Of a stretch of 44,265 nucleotides of DNA, positions 1-7,125 are shown one piece after another. The notes under the pieces are model-generated. The model saw only the letters and a program-made list of their open reading frames with translations, was not told the origin of the DNA and did no database searches. The stretch is from a virus: IMG/VR virus record IMGVR_UViG_3300028733_000005, positions 1-44,265 of that record. The stretch is one strand, 5' to 3'. Numbering within the stretch: the first letter of the stretch is position 1; the number at the start of each line of letters is the position of its first letter. A program made the position numbers and the translations under genes.

Positions 1-400
1 GCTAGGAAAATGTCGTTGCCTAGGCTAACCCCTCTGTCTCGGTATGTCTCTCTCGAAGCATATATCGAACCGTAGGTGAGATAGGTATGAGCTCTCTTCC
101 CGTGAGGAACGAACTAATCTTCTTTTGACTCTAAGACGGCATAGATAGCTATTTTGGGGGCGAAGCCCCCTGTAGTAGTAGTAGTAGTATTCATAGTATT
201 TATTATAAGAATAAAAAAGAGAGAATATACGCAGTAATCAGAAAGTCAGATACCTCCTCTTCCTAATCCAAGGAAGAGAGTAGGAATATCTTGAAACTCA
301 CCCTGGAACAAAAGAAAAAAGAATGATGAGAAGAAACAGACACTCCCACTACCTCTCCCTAGAAATGGGAGTGAGGTAATGGGGTATATGCCGCTATGGG
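1..400. other. Gene-free left end with three hairpins and a GTA repeat
   Basis: No convincing gene is visible on either strand. The stretch is rich in short A/G and T/C runs and holds three inverted repeats: GGGGGC-GAA-GCCCCC at 156-170, CTCTTCCT/AGGAAGAG at 257-278, and CACTCCC/GGGAGTG at 341-373. A (GTA)6 microsatellite lies at 172-189. The last hairpin fits as the end signal of the leftward genes that follow. The other two have no gene to serve inside the window, so they may belong to something outside it or to a small RNA. A 21-codon ORF from the ATG at 10 has no proper ribosome site. Confidence 0.6.
341..373 (-). terminator. Hairpin after leftward gene 401-862
   Basis: CACTCCC (341-347) pairs with GGGAGTG (367-373). 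Read on the minus strand it follows the stop at 401 by 28 nt and is followed by a T-rich tract (about 310-340), so it could work as an intrinsic terminator. An alternative pairing of TACCTC (350-355) with GAGGTA (373-378) exists. Confidence 0.5.
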
Positions 401-862
401 TTAGCCGAAGATCTGTCTGTGGGTGCCATTGTAGCTTTGCCAGATATCAGGATCAGCAAAGAAGTTGAATACCTCCTTGGGAGCATCAAACTCAGGCTTG
501 AAGATTTGATTGGAGAGATAGGCTTGGAATAGATCAGCAGTTTGCTTGAAACGTGCAGCCACCCTTTCGAAATCATCGACACTATATTCAATCCTCTCAT
601 AGCCATCATCATCGGCTTTGGTGAGGTAGATGGATGTGATGGAGTACATGCCAATGTACGCTTTACTGATCTGAAGATTGGCGGTCAGACAGTAGTCGGT
701 GTGACTGATGTTGAATTGAATACCCGCGATAGCCTGACGAAATTCACTGAAGTCATGATTGCAGCCGCGCAATTCGATATTGAAGCCGAGTTCAGAGGGG
801 ATGCTCAGCGCTTCTTCAAGCGCAGCCTTGAGCTCAGTCGCATTCTTAAAGATTCTTTCCAT
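401..862 (-). CDS. Unknown phage protein, tandem paralog family member 1
   Basis: 153 aa, no function recognised. The ATG at 862 has AAGGA upstream. The protein has a strand-rich core (about residues 40-95) followed by a helical stretch. Its segment SITSIYLTKADDD...IEYSVDDFERVAARF lines up with segments in the next four leftward genes (VESI or AI, then a D/N-rich turn, then an I-x-Y-S/T strand and an amphipathic helix). This suggests duplication followed by strong divergence. It is the last gene of the leftward run and is followed by a hairpin. No membrane segment, signal peptide or catalytic motif is visible. Confidence 0.75.
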   Translation of the reverse strand: MERIFKNATELKAALEEALSIPSELGFNIELRGCNHDFSEFRQAIAGIQFNISHTDYCLTANLQISKAYIGMYSITSIYLTKADDDGYERIEYSVDDFERVAARFKQTADLFQAYLSNQIFKPEFDAPKEVFNFFADPDIWQSYNGTHRQIFG

Positions 863-878
863 CTTTGATTATTCCTTG

Positions 879-1424
879 TTAAACAGCCATGATGGTGACT
901 CGGGCTTTACTAGCATGAGCCTGATTGACATCATTCAAAAACATAAGAAAGCCACGTCGGAGAGACTGAGTCTTCTCTGCTGTGAAGGGTATGTCCATTA
1001 GGATAAATGAACCCCTGATATTTGAACAGTGGAGAGCATATCTGTTACTGGCTGCGAGGAGTGCTTCGTACGGGTAGGAGATCAGGATGTTCTCATTGAG
1101 GTCATCAGGGATTATGAATTCAATGGACTCCACCGAAAGAGTCTCTTCCCCTCTGATAGACCATGCTCTGGTAGTGTGAAGGGTGAAGGGAAAATTGATT
1201 TTATGGGTGTGGATATCCCCGGTGATTTGAAAGTGCTGAATGCGCCGATCACTGACCATCCGCTTCCAAGCTATGTCGTACGAGTCCTTTGTGAGATCGA
1301 ACTTTACGACATAGTCGGGGTTATTCTGGTAATCGGGATTGGAAAACTCAAAGAAGCGAGTGAACGCATCAGTGAGCCTTTGAGGAGCAAGCTCATCAAA
1401 GAGTACTTCAATATGTTCAGTCAT
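879..1424 (-). CDS. Unknown phage protein, tandem paralog family member 2
   Basis: 181 aa, not recognised. The ATG at 1424 is preceded by GAGG, rather far upstream (about 12 nt). The middle has alternating strand-like stretches, then LSVESIEFIIPDDLNEN and ISYPYEALLAASNRY. These match the pattern VESI-x-(acidic turn)-Y-(helix) in the neighbouring genes, most clearly the protein at 2705-3271. It lies 16 bp upstream of the next leftward gene and 24 bp downstream of the previous one, so it is probably co-transcribed with both. Confidence 0.75.
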   Translation of the reverse strand: MTEHIEVLFDELAPQRLTDAFTRFFEFSNPDYQNNPDYVVKFDLTKDSYDIAWKRMVSDRRIQHFQITGDIHTHKINFPFTLHTTRAWSIRGEETLSVESIEFIIPDDLNENILISYPYEALLAASNRYALHCSNIRGSFILMDIPFTAEKTQSLRRGFLMFLNDVNQAHASKARVTIMAV

Positions 1425-1448
1425 GATTGTTTATATCCTCTATTCTTT

Positions 1449-2000
1449 TTAAGGCTGAAGGTTGACGGCGGTATCAGAGCCGTACTGAAGAACTACGTCA
1501 TCGCGCAGCAGATACCGAACGAATTCCTGAGAAGCATTGATGTAACAGTTCATACCGGTGCGAGTATCCAGGATAGCCTGCACAACACTACTGAATTGAT
1601 TGGCAAAATTATTGACGGCTTTACAGAACATGTCGATCTTGTATTCGACCTGCATCTTGGCTTTAACGGCACCGTTATTGTAGCTGATATCGGTCGATAT
1701 GCTAATCGCCTCAATATCAAATGATGCTTTACCTTCAGAGATGCTTTCACCGTGCTCTTTGAGCACAATCAGGATGGGCACACTCGTAAGGCCGTTGATT
1801 GCCGCCGACATAGTCAGAGTGCGTGAATTAAAGACGCCCAGATGAGTATCCATATGCAGGCCACGAATGCGAGGAATAAAAGTAATCTGTTGATCCACGA
1901 GTGCGGCTTCGAGATGAACAGCCGCATTAAGTTTGCTCAGGACATTCTGAACTGTGGTGAGTTGCGTGAAGTCTTCGGGGGAGTTGAGCTTGGTAGGCAT
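1449..2000 (-). CDS. Unknown phage protein, tandem paralog family member 3
   Basis: 183 aa, not recognised. The start at 2000 has a good AGGAGA site 8 nt upstream. The segment FDIEAISISTDISYNNG followed by MQVEYKIDMFCKAVNNF is the counterpart of the shared segment in its neighbours (strand, turn, I/V-x-Y strand, helix with aromatic residues). The N-terminal 60 residues look helical and the C-terminus is mixed. A 12-bp-stem hairpin at 2053-2078 lies just upstream and separates it from gene 2122-2622. It probably opens its own transcript or is reached by read-through. Confidence 0.75.
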   Translation of the reverse strand: MPTKLNSPEDFTQLTTVQNVLSKLNAAVHLEAALVDQQITFIPRIRGLHMDTHLGVFNSRTLTMSAAINGLTSVPILIVLKEHGESISEGKASFDIEAISISTDISYNNGAVKAKMQVEYKIDMFCKAVNNFANQFSSVVQAILDTRTGMNCYINASQEFVRYLLRDDVVLQYGSDTAVNLQP

Positions 2001-2052
2001 GAGTCTTTCTCCTGTTCATGTATGTGTGAATGGCTGATATAGCCATACCCCC

Positions 2053-2078
2053 TCACATCCCTTACATAAGGGATGTGA
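2053..2078 (-). terminator. Perfect hairpin, 12-bp stem, between leftward genes
   Basis: TCACATCCCTTA (2053-2064), loop CA, TAAGGGATGTGA (2067-2078). It sits 44 nt past the stop of the leftward gene 2122-2622. No T-run follows on either strand, so it is not a textbook intrinsic terminator. It is grouped with the other long intergenic palindromes of this window. Confidence 0.5.
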
Positions 2079-2121
2079 AAGTGTGCTGTTAGTTCAGATG
2101 TTAGTCTAACACTTCTTTATG

Positions 2122-2622
2122 TTAGCGATAGCGCAGGATAGTGGATCTCCTGACTCCGTATTCGCGAATGGTTTTCTCACAGGTCAAGAACGACATCAGT
2201 TCATCAGTGCCGTTGATCGTGAAATGGATGCCCTGTCTGACTTCATCCATCTTCTGCTTCATGGCATTGACCACATTTTGGAATCCCTTCAGCGCTGCTT
2301 CAAAGCTCTCAGGGGTGTAGCTGAAGACGGTGGATGTTTTGGCAAGATCTGTCGGATCATTGGCCATCATGACCTCGATAGCAAGAACATCGAATCCTTC
2401 ATAATCCTCAGCATTACGGATCAGGTAGATGCCGGCGTTGAGTCCATTGACGAACTCACAATTGATCGTAATTCTGTCACTATCGAGGTCAAGGAGAACC
2501 ATATCTCCAGACCCGACACGCGAGCACAACCCAATGGGTTGCTGGCTGATCCCAGGATCAATCTGTAGCATCTCATTGAATGCGCAAAACACATCACCGA
2601 GGGTATTGTAGCATTGCTTCAT
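2122..2622 (-). CDS. Unknown phage protein, tandem paralog family member 4
   Basis: 166 aa, not recognised. The ATG at 2622 has AAGGAA 7 nt upstream. Strand-rich residues 35-90 are followed by FDVLAIEVMMANDPTD, then TVFSYTPESFEAALKGF and a helix. This is the same order of elements seen in the proteins at 401-862, 879-1424, 1449-2000 and 2705-3271. It is flanked by hairpins at 2053-2078 and 2651-2686, so it may be a single-gene transcript. No catalytic motif is seen. Confidence 0.75.
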   Translation of the reverse strand: MKQCYNTLGDVFCAFNEMLQIDPGISQQPIGLCSRVGSGDMVLLDLDSDRITINCEFVNGLNAGIYLIRNAEDYEGFDVLAIEVMMANDPTDLAKTSTVFSYTPESFEAALKGFQNVVNAMKQKMDEVRQGIHFTINGTDELMSFLTCEKTIREYGVRRSTILRYR

Positions 2623-2650
2623 TTGTCGTTCCTTTTTTATGGTGAGGGTA

Positions 2651-2686
2651 TGAATCCACTACTCCTATTGTGGAGTAGTGGATTCA
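2651..2686 (-). terminator. Perfect hairpin, 15-bp stem
   Basis: TGAATCCACTACTCC (2651-2665), 6-nt loop, GGAGTAGTGGATTCA (2672-2686). It lies 19 nt past the stop of leftward gene 2705-3271. The minus strand continues with TACCCTCACC, so there is no U-tract. Confidence 0.6.
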
Positions 2687-2704
2687 GTGATCTAGAAATT
2701 CAGA

Positions 2705-3271
2705 TCAGAACACACCGGTCATGGTTGCACCATGCACTTCGGCTTTTGCCTGACTGGTGAGGTACGGAATGTAGCTGTTGAAGATGTCCGGCATCTGAAC
2801 CTCGGACTCAGATTCAGCAATGTAGAAGTTGACGTTCTCGGCCAGTTCAGAGAAGTGGTAGTTGGCGTTGAGCCATTGCGCATAGGTGTACTTGACATCG
2901 ATGCTGGTCATGGGTTCATCTTCGTCCACGGTGCACAGAGTGATGCTCTCCACCTTCATGAACTTGCGGGTCTTATCCGTGAAGACCAGGTGGATCTTGG
3001 CATCAGGTCCATCCCAATCAGGACAGAAGGACACATCGATTGAGACAGCCCACGCTGACATCGACTTGATCGGAAGAATGCCGGTATTGAAATCGTTGTC
3101 GCCGGAATCGCAGAAGTGGCACGGAATGCTATTCATCTCGCCGAAGAGAAAGTTGGTAGCCAGGTTCAGCTGCTGACACACCAGTTCGATCGTGAGCTTC
3201 TCGGTTTCGATGAGAACCTCAGCCACAGCCTGGGGGTAGTTGGTCATGTAGACAATCATTTCGTTACTCAT
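2705..3271 (-). CDS. Unknown phage protein, tandem paralog family member 5
   Basis: 188 aa, not recognised. The start at 3271 has a strong AAAGGAGA site 8 nt upstream. The core carries MKVESITLCTVDEDEP, then IDVKYTYAQWLNANYHF, the clearest example of the segment shared with the four genes downstream of it. A Cys pair (CHFC, about residues 51-54) sits in the first half, but no matching second pair is seen, so zinc binding is only a possibility. Hairpins on both sides (2651-2686 and 3311-3347) isolate it as its own unit. Confidence 0.78.
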   Translation of the reverse strand: MSNEMIVYMTNYPQAVAEVLIETEKLTIELVCQQLNLATNFLFGEMNSIPCHFCDSGDNDFNTGILPIKSMSAWAVSIDVSFCPDWDGPDAKIHLVFTDKTRKFMKVESITLCTVDEDEPMTSIDVKYTYAQWLNANYHFSELAENVNFYIAESESEVQMPDIFNSYIPYLTSQAKAEVHGATMTGVF

Positions 3272-3310
3272 GAGTGTTTCTCCTTTTCATGCATATTTAA
3301 AAGCACCATA

Positions 3311-3347
3311 CAGCCTCTACAGTCTATTTAATTGACAATAGAGGCTG
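3311..3347 (-). terminator. Hairpin, 9-bp stem
   Basis: CAGCCTCTA (3311-3319) pairs with TAGAGGCTG (3339-3347), with AGTC/GACA-type inner pairing. It follows the stop of leftward gene 3384-3776 by 37 nt. No U-tract follows. Confidence 0.5.
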
Positions 3348-3383
3348 GTAGTGTGTGTTCAAGATTTGAATTCGTTGTAGAGC

Positions 3384-3776
3384 TTATTTGCGCACCATCC
3401 TAGTGATGTCGTCGAGCCATTCTTCATAGCTCAATTCAAAACCCGCAAACCAGGTCTCGTGGTTGTCATGCAGGTAGTGCGCCAGTTGTTCAGGTGTTTC
3501 ACAGGCCGGACTGATCGGGGTGCCTTCAGAGGTGACCTCATACATCATGTAATGAGTCTTCTCATCACCAGTCCATTCAGGCATATAGTAGTCCTGGCGA
3601 GGACGCCTGCCCATGTCCGCGATAGCAGCCTTTTCACCGTGGTTCATTGCGAAGTTATTGAATTCTTTAAGATCCCCAGCAAACTGATTGAAATTCAACA
3701 ACGGCTTATACTTACCATACGCGTTCTTGGGGTGCTCCCAATTAGCAGGAACCATCCGTACTTCACGAGTTGGCAT
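3384..3776 (-). CDS. Unknown phage protein, 130 aa
   Basis: Start chosen at the ATG at 3776, 6 nt after an AAAGGA site. A GTG one codon earlier is less well placed. The protein is hydrophilic and rich in aromatic residues and His (motifs YKPLLNFNQFAGD, MPEWTGDEKTHYMMYEV). The C-terminal half reads like a small folded domain (ETPEQLAHYLHDNHETW). It does not show the segment shared by the five genes to its left. It heads a group of small overlapping genes (3793-4593). Function not recognised. Confidence 0.75.
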   Translation of the reverse strand: MPTREVRMVPANWEHPKNAYGKYKPLLNFNQFAGDLKEFNNFAMNHGEKAAIADMGRRPRQDYYMPEWTGDEKTHYMMYEVTSEGTPISPACETPEQLAHYLHDNHETWFAGFELSYEEWLDDITRMVRK

Positions 3777-3792
3777 CACTTATCCTTTCACA

Positions 3793-3993
3793 TCAATTCT
3801 TGTCAATAATAACAAGCATGCTTTGACAGCACATCTTGATTTTCTTGAAGTACTCATTATCACTGGCAATTTCTGCTTCCAAGGCAGATTGTCCAGGAGG
3901 AGGAGCTGGGGTTTCCGAAGGGCGGATGTCGCGTGTGATGCCATTCTTTTTGAAATAGCCTTCAAGCGAGTAGCCAGTTTTCTCAACCGACAT
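3793..3993 (-). CDS. Small unknown protein, 66 aa
   Basis: Start taken at the ATG at 3993, which overlaps the end of the upstream gene by 11 nt. This is typical translational coupling, since no strong ribosome site precedes it. A TTG 12 codons upstream is possible but unlikely. Residues 24-36 form a Pro-rich linker (ETPAPPPG) between a short Lys-rich N-terminal part and a helical C-terminal part with adjacent cysteines (MCCQS). Not recognised. Confidence 0.55.
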   Translation of the reverse strand: MSVEKTGYSLEGYFKKNGITRDIRPSETPAPPPGQSALEAEIASDNEYFKKIKMCCQSMLVIIDKN

Positions 3994-4171
3994 CGGTGTT
4001 GTCCGCAGGATTCTTCTTACCAGCAGCAAGATCTTTCAAAATCTTCTCCTTAGCAAGATGGCGCTTAGTGATCTGCTCTTTAATAAATGCTGGCGTGATA
4101 GTCTGCTCACCACACTCAGATAAGGGCAGTCCATTAAACGTAAGGCTATTGGAATATTTATCAAAATTCAC
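3983..4171 (-). CDS. Small basic unknown protein, 62 aa
   Basis: GTG start at 4171, preceded by GAGG with 8-nt spacing that lies inside the end of the upstream gene. Hydrophilic with a Lys-rich helix (residues 30-52: KEQITKRHLAKEKILKDL). It overlaps the start of the downstream gene by 11 nt. It is likely translated as part of the 3793-4593 group. Function not recognised. Confidence 0.55.
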   Translation of the reverse strand: MNFDKYSNSLTFNGLPLSECGEQTITPAFIKEQITKRHLAKEKILKDLAAGKKNPADNTDVG

Positions 4172-4176
4172 TAGAG

Positions 4177-4593
4177 TTACCTCATGAAGTTTAGTGAGAT
4201 TTCAGCATTTGTTTGTACTTCAAGGCTGCCGATGAAGAGTTTACACCGGACATCGAGCACAATGCAGGCAATGGTCTCCTTTGCAGATGGGTAGAAGGTG
4301 AGATTGATTCCCCTGACGGTCTTAGCCTTCAAGTTAGAAACCAGGGAGTATTCCGTACTGCTTTCATCCATTGGAATGAACTCAGGCAATGCCCGGACAA
4401 TCTCAGCCAGATAGTTTCTCAGACTCTGAAAGTGGGAGCCGCAGTACGACTCGTTAGGAATCCTCAAGGGATTAAACTCGAACCGCATCCTCTCACGCAT
4501 CATTGCTTTGTATCGCGTGAGGATACTGGGGAACATCTCATCATCCAAAGGGATGTCGAAATCGACTTTGACTTCAAGATCGGTCTTGCGCAT
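4177..4593 (-). CDS. Unknown phage protein, 138 aa
   Basis: The start at 4593 has GAGGAC about 6 nt upstream. The N-terminal half is charged and helical (KAMMRERMRFEF). The C-terminal half alternates strands (INLTFYPSAKETIACIVLDV). It ends 5 bp before the GTG of the next leftward gene and lends it the ribosome site. A 10-bp-stem hairpin at 4612-4637 lies immediately upstream. Function not recognised. Confidence 0.72.
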   Translation of the reverse strand: MRKTDLEVKVDFDIPLDDEMFPSILTRYKAMMRERMRFEFNPLRIPNESYCGSHFQSLRNYLAEIVRALPEFIPMDESSTEYSLVSNLKAKTVRGINLTFYPSAKETIACIVLDVRCKLFIGSLEVQTNAEISLNFMR

Positions 4594-4611
4594 ACTTGTC
4601 CTCTAATACCA

Positions 4612-4637
4612 ACTGGAGAGCATGAAAGCTCTCCAGT
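4612..4637 (-). terminator. Perfect hairpin, 10-bp stem
   Basis: ACTGGAGAGC (4612-4621), loop ATGAAA, GCTCTCCAGT (4628-4637). It lies 12 nt past the stop of leftward gene 4650-5231. No U-tract follows on the minus strand. Confidence 0.55.
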
Positions 4638-4649
4638 GTTATGCCGTCA

Positions 4650-5231
4650 TTAACCGAGGACTTGTCCAGCATCCCATTCAATGGTTTGAATGTCGGCGTC
4701 CGTGAGATCGCTCTTGGTCATGAAGGCCTTGCTCACAATGCCGGAATAGATGTTCTCTTCCATCGATTCATCAGCCTTGATTTCAGACTTGATATGAAAC
4801 ACCTGCTCCCAATTACCATCCTTGATAGTGGTAATAAGAGCAGTCTTCCACTCAAGTGCTGCCACCACACAGAAACCGGCAGTGCAGCCCATGGTGTTGA
4901 TGGTGATATCGAAGGAGACGACTGCTTTTGTTTCAGCGTGACTGGCAAGGTGGCTGGCCATGGCCATGATCTTCAGGAAGTCTTCGCCCTTGGCAATCCG
5001 ACTGATCACGTTTTCGTACAGGCAGCCGAGCTGACCATCAATGTAATCGAGGACAGGCTTGGTATTGCCGACAAAGTCAGCAATGGATTGCTTGGTGAGG
5101 AACTCGCTGTGCCACTTGTCAGCAAAAGAGCCGACGGGTAGTGAGAAGGCATCGGTCGGTGCTTTGTAACTGGGATCGATCTTTCGGACTTCATCACTGA
5201 ATCCCGCAGTAACCTGGTAATTGTAGCGCAC
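4650..5231 (-). CDS. Unknown phage protein, 193 aa
   Basis: GTG start at 5231 with AAAGGA and 6-nt spacing. Helical residues 40-95 are followed by a strand-rich stretch (AVVSFDITINTMGCTAGFCVVAALEW) and an acidic C-terminus. The layout, helices first and then paired strands, recalls the proteins at 4177-4593 and 6074-6733, but the sequence match is too weak to claim homology. A close downstream gap and a hairpin at its 3' end mark it as the end of the 4650-5963 unit. Confidence 0.72.
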   Translation of the reverse strand: MRYNYQVTAGFSDEVRKIDPSYKAPTDAFSLPVGSFADKWHSEFLTKQSIADFVGNTKPVLDYIDGQLGCLYENVISRIAKGEDFLKIMAMASHLASHAETKAVVSFDITINTMGCTAGFCVVAALEWKTALITTIKDGNWEQVFHIKSEIKADESMEENIYSGIVSKAFMTKSDLTDADIQTIEWDAGQVLG

Positions 5232-5242
5232 AGTTATCCTTT

Positions 5243-5668
5243 CTAGTTGAGAGTGGATCTGAAGCTATCTGCACCATCAATGATGATGCGTTTGCTATAC
5301 GTCATGCTTAGCACCAGCAGACGTGTGTTCTTTTCAGACAGGCAGTCTCTGATTGCGCTCGAAGGCTCGCCCTCACCCACTTTCTTGATGAACTTCCACT
5401 TGTGACTGAAACCCCCAGTTTGACCATAGACGTAGAAAACATCCGGGTCAACAATCTCCACATCGAGATCGAGTGTCAGGCAATCATGCAAGTATTCTGC
5501 AAACCGGTCTTTGGCATCACTGACGGCATTGCTGCCATCAAGAGTGCTTTTACCGGTCCTCAGAAGCCAGTCCGAGTAAAGCATCTCGAACTCTTCACCA
5601 GAGAGACTGACATCAAAGCCTTCGGTAGCCTTGATGTCAGTTAGAACATCTTCGAGATTATACCGCAT
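5243..5668 (-). CDS. Unknown phage protein, 141 aa
   Basis: ATG at 5668, overlapping the upstream gene's end by 11 nt. The ribosome site is weak, so it is probably coupled to translation of 5658-5963. Acidic N-terminal half with a helix (DAKDRFAEYLHDCLTL), then a strand-rich C-terminal half (RLLVLSMTYSKRIII). It shares the first four residues (MRYN) with the downstream gene product but nothing more. Not recognised. Confidence 0.7.
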   Translation of the reverse strand: MRYNLEDVLTDIKATEGFDVSLSGEEFEMLYSDWLLRTGKSTLDGSNAVSDAKDRFAEYLHDCLTLDLDVEIVDPDVFYVYGQTGGFSHKWKFIKKVGEGEPSSAIRDCLSEKNTRLLVLSMTYSKRIIIDGADSFRSTLN

Positions 5669-5963
5669 TGAAAATGCCGAAGAAGTTACGGATGGAAGCG
5701 GTCACGTCTTCAGAAGTAGCAAGGTGATATTCTTCCTTGGGTTTGGGTTCGGGCTTGGGATCTTCCTTGTGAGGAAGGGGGTTGACGATCTTGAAGAAGT
5801 TGCTGATCATCTCAGCCGGGGTCTTGGATTGGACTTCTTCAACTTCAGGTGTTTCGACCTGCTCAGCCTGCGTGGTCTGTTCCAGATGTTCGACCGGTGC
5901 ATCACTGGTAGGTTTGGGTGTGGTAGTATTCGCCGGCATCGGCTGAACGATAAGATGTTTCAT
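5658..5963 (-). CDS. Disordered linker protein with a repeated NFF motif
   Basis: 101 aa with a good AGGAGA site 7 nt before the ATG at 5963. Most of the chain is Pro/Glu/Thr/Lys-rich and probably unfolded. Two short hydrophobic segments stand out: MISNFFKIVN at residues 52-61 and SIRNFFGIFN at residues 90-99, which share I-x-NFF-x-I-x-N. This looks like two copies of a short binding peptide in a flexible tether, suited to docking a partner twice. Function unknown. Adaptor or inhibitor is inference only. Confidence 0.65.
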   Translation of the reverse strand: MKHLIVQPMPANTTTPKPTSDAPVEHLEQTTQAEQVETPEVEEVQSKTPAEMISNFFKIVNPLPHKEDPKPEPKPKEEYHLATSEDVTASIRNFFGIFNAV

Positions 5964-6029
5964 GATGATTCTCCTGTATACTTGATGCAGTTGTGGGTTT
6001 CATACAGCTTACCTGACACGTACAACAAA

Positions 6030-6062
6030 CGCTACTATTCGCCTATCAGGCGAATAGTAGCG
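6030..6062 (-). terminator. Perfect hairpin, 14-bp stem
   Basis: CGCTACTATTCGCC (6030-6043), loop TATCA, GGCGAATAGTAGCG (6049-6062). It lies 11 nt past the stop of leftward gene 6074-6733. No U-tract follows. Confidence 0.6.
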
Positions 6063-6073
6063 AATGCTTGGTA

Positions 6074-6733
6074 TTAGGCTTTCAGATTACGCTGATACGT
6101 CATTTCCCAATCAGGACCAAAGTCAATCTCGCCGACATACTCTCCCTCGGTGTTGTAACCGCGAACAACAGAAGAGAGCCTAGCACGGATCTTGATGCAG
6201 ATGCCTGTATTGGAACCAGGAACCTTGGTAACTGGGATCACCACGAGGTTGAAGTCGTACTTGTGTCCTACATACATATCGATGGCATCGTAGACTTCAG
6301 CAGTGTGCACCAACTTAGCCGAATCTACCAGCGTCATCAGTACTTCATTGAAGCCGCCATGAGTGCGTTCGAACTTGACAATACCGAAAGCAGCCTCCCT
6401 GAAAGGCAGCTCAACAAAATCAGTAACTTGTCTCAGAGCAGACTTGAAGGACTGGATGGTGTCGGATGTGTATGCAACACCTGCGATTTTCTGCCAGTCA
6501 AAATGCAGTCCTTGTTCACCGAAGTATCCTGCAGACTTCTCGATGAAGCTTGTGAGGAAACCAGGCAATTGCTCCACGTGTTTACGCAGATGCATGACCA
6601 TCTCATCAGCATCGTCCGTGGGATCAGTAGCCAGAGTGAAACCGATGGCAGGTACATCCATGGTCTCATCCATTGACCTGCACTTGTCAAACTTCTCCAA
6701 TGCTTCTCGGTAAATCGGAAAGGTGTCTTCCAT
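6074..6733 (-). CDS. Unknown phage protein, 219 aa
   Basis: The start at 6733 has AAAGGA 6-8 nt upstream. Mostly helical first two thirds (for example EMVMHLRKHVEQLPGFLTSFI), then strands (YDFNLVVIPVTKV, GICIKIRARLSSVV). No signal peptide, membrane segment or catalytic motif is evident. It follows gene 6766-7125 closely and ends at a strong hairpin, so the two may share a transcript starting in the 7126-7329 leader. Function not recognised. Confidence 0.72.
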   Translation of the reverse strand: MEDTFPIYREALEKFDKCRSMDETMDVPAIGFTLATDPTDDADEMVMHLRKHVEQLPGFLTSFIEKSAGYFGEQGLHFDWQKIAGVAYTSDTIQSFKSALRQVTDFVELPFREAAFGIVKFERTHGGFNEVLMTLVDSAKLVHTAEVYDAIDMYVGHKYDFNLVVIPVTKVPGSNTGICIKIRARLSSVVRGYNTEGEYVGEIDFGPDWEMTYQRNLKA

Positions 6734-6765
6734 TCTAAATCCTTTTGTTTGTTATTGGGAGTAGG

Positions 6766-7125
6766 CTACAGAGCCCAACGTTTACCTACATTACAATTTT
6801 TGTTAAAGCGTCCTGTTTTATGCAAAAGCTTATCTCTAACTGCTCGTGCAATAACAAGCTTCTTGTCTTTATTAGCTTGATACGTATTGGCTGTGCCAAT
6901 ATAAACCTCTTTATGCTCACCTCCAACTTTTATTCTGTAAAGATAGATCGTACTACCATCGTCGAGGTTCTTTATGGTGATGTATATATTGCTCTCACCA
7001 GTGGCAGAGTACCGATTCTTGATAGTCGATACGTCTGAGGTAAAAGGGTCGTCAGGAGATTCAGTACTACCAAACATATCTCCTAACAGGTCATCGAAGA
7101 TATCAAAAATGATTTGTGGAAACAT
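6766..7125 (-). CDS. Small protein with possible AP2-like DNA-binding domain
   Basis: 119 aa. After an acidic, hydrophobic N-terminus (residues 1-35), residues 45-110 show the order of an AP2/ERF-like fold: strands ending in YLYRIKVGG, then VYIGTANTYQAN, then a helix with Ala and Arg residues, ending in GRFNKN. AP2-like domains occur in phage HNH homing endonucleases. Here there is no HNH part, so it could be a stand-alone DNA-binding protein or a remnant. The ribosome site is weak (AAAGG about 14 nt upstream). The assignment is by eye and tentative. Confidence 0.5.
   Translation of the reverse strand: MFPQIIFDIFDDLLGDMFGSTESPDDPFTSDVSTIKNRYSATGESNIYITIKNLDDGSTIYLYRIKVGGEHKEVYIGTANTYQANKDKKLVIARAVRDKLLHKTGRFNKNCNVGKRWAL

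Noticed and set aside
10-75. 21-codon ORF at the left edge
   Set aside because: Very short, AGGA too close to the ATG, no coding signature.
156-170. GGGGGC-GAA-GCCCCC as a textbook intrinsic terminator
   Set aside because: No T-run follows on either strand and no gene ends nearby inside the window, so it is listed only as a hairpin.
4650-5668. Shared first four residues (MRYN) of the proteins at 4650-5231 and 5243-5668 as evidence of paralogy
   Set aside because: The similarity stops after four residues; coincidence is likely.
5908-6062. Possible riboswitch or attenuator between genes at 5963 and 6074
   Set aside because: The only structure is the 14-bp hairpin that fits the general 3'-end palindrome pattern; no second competing structure is visible.
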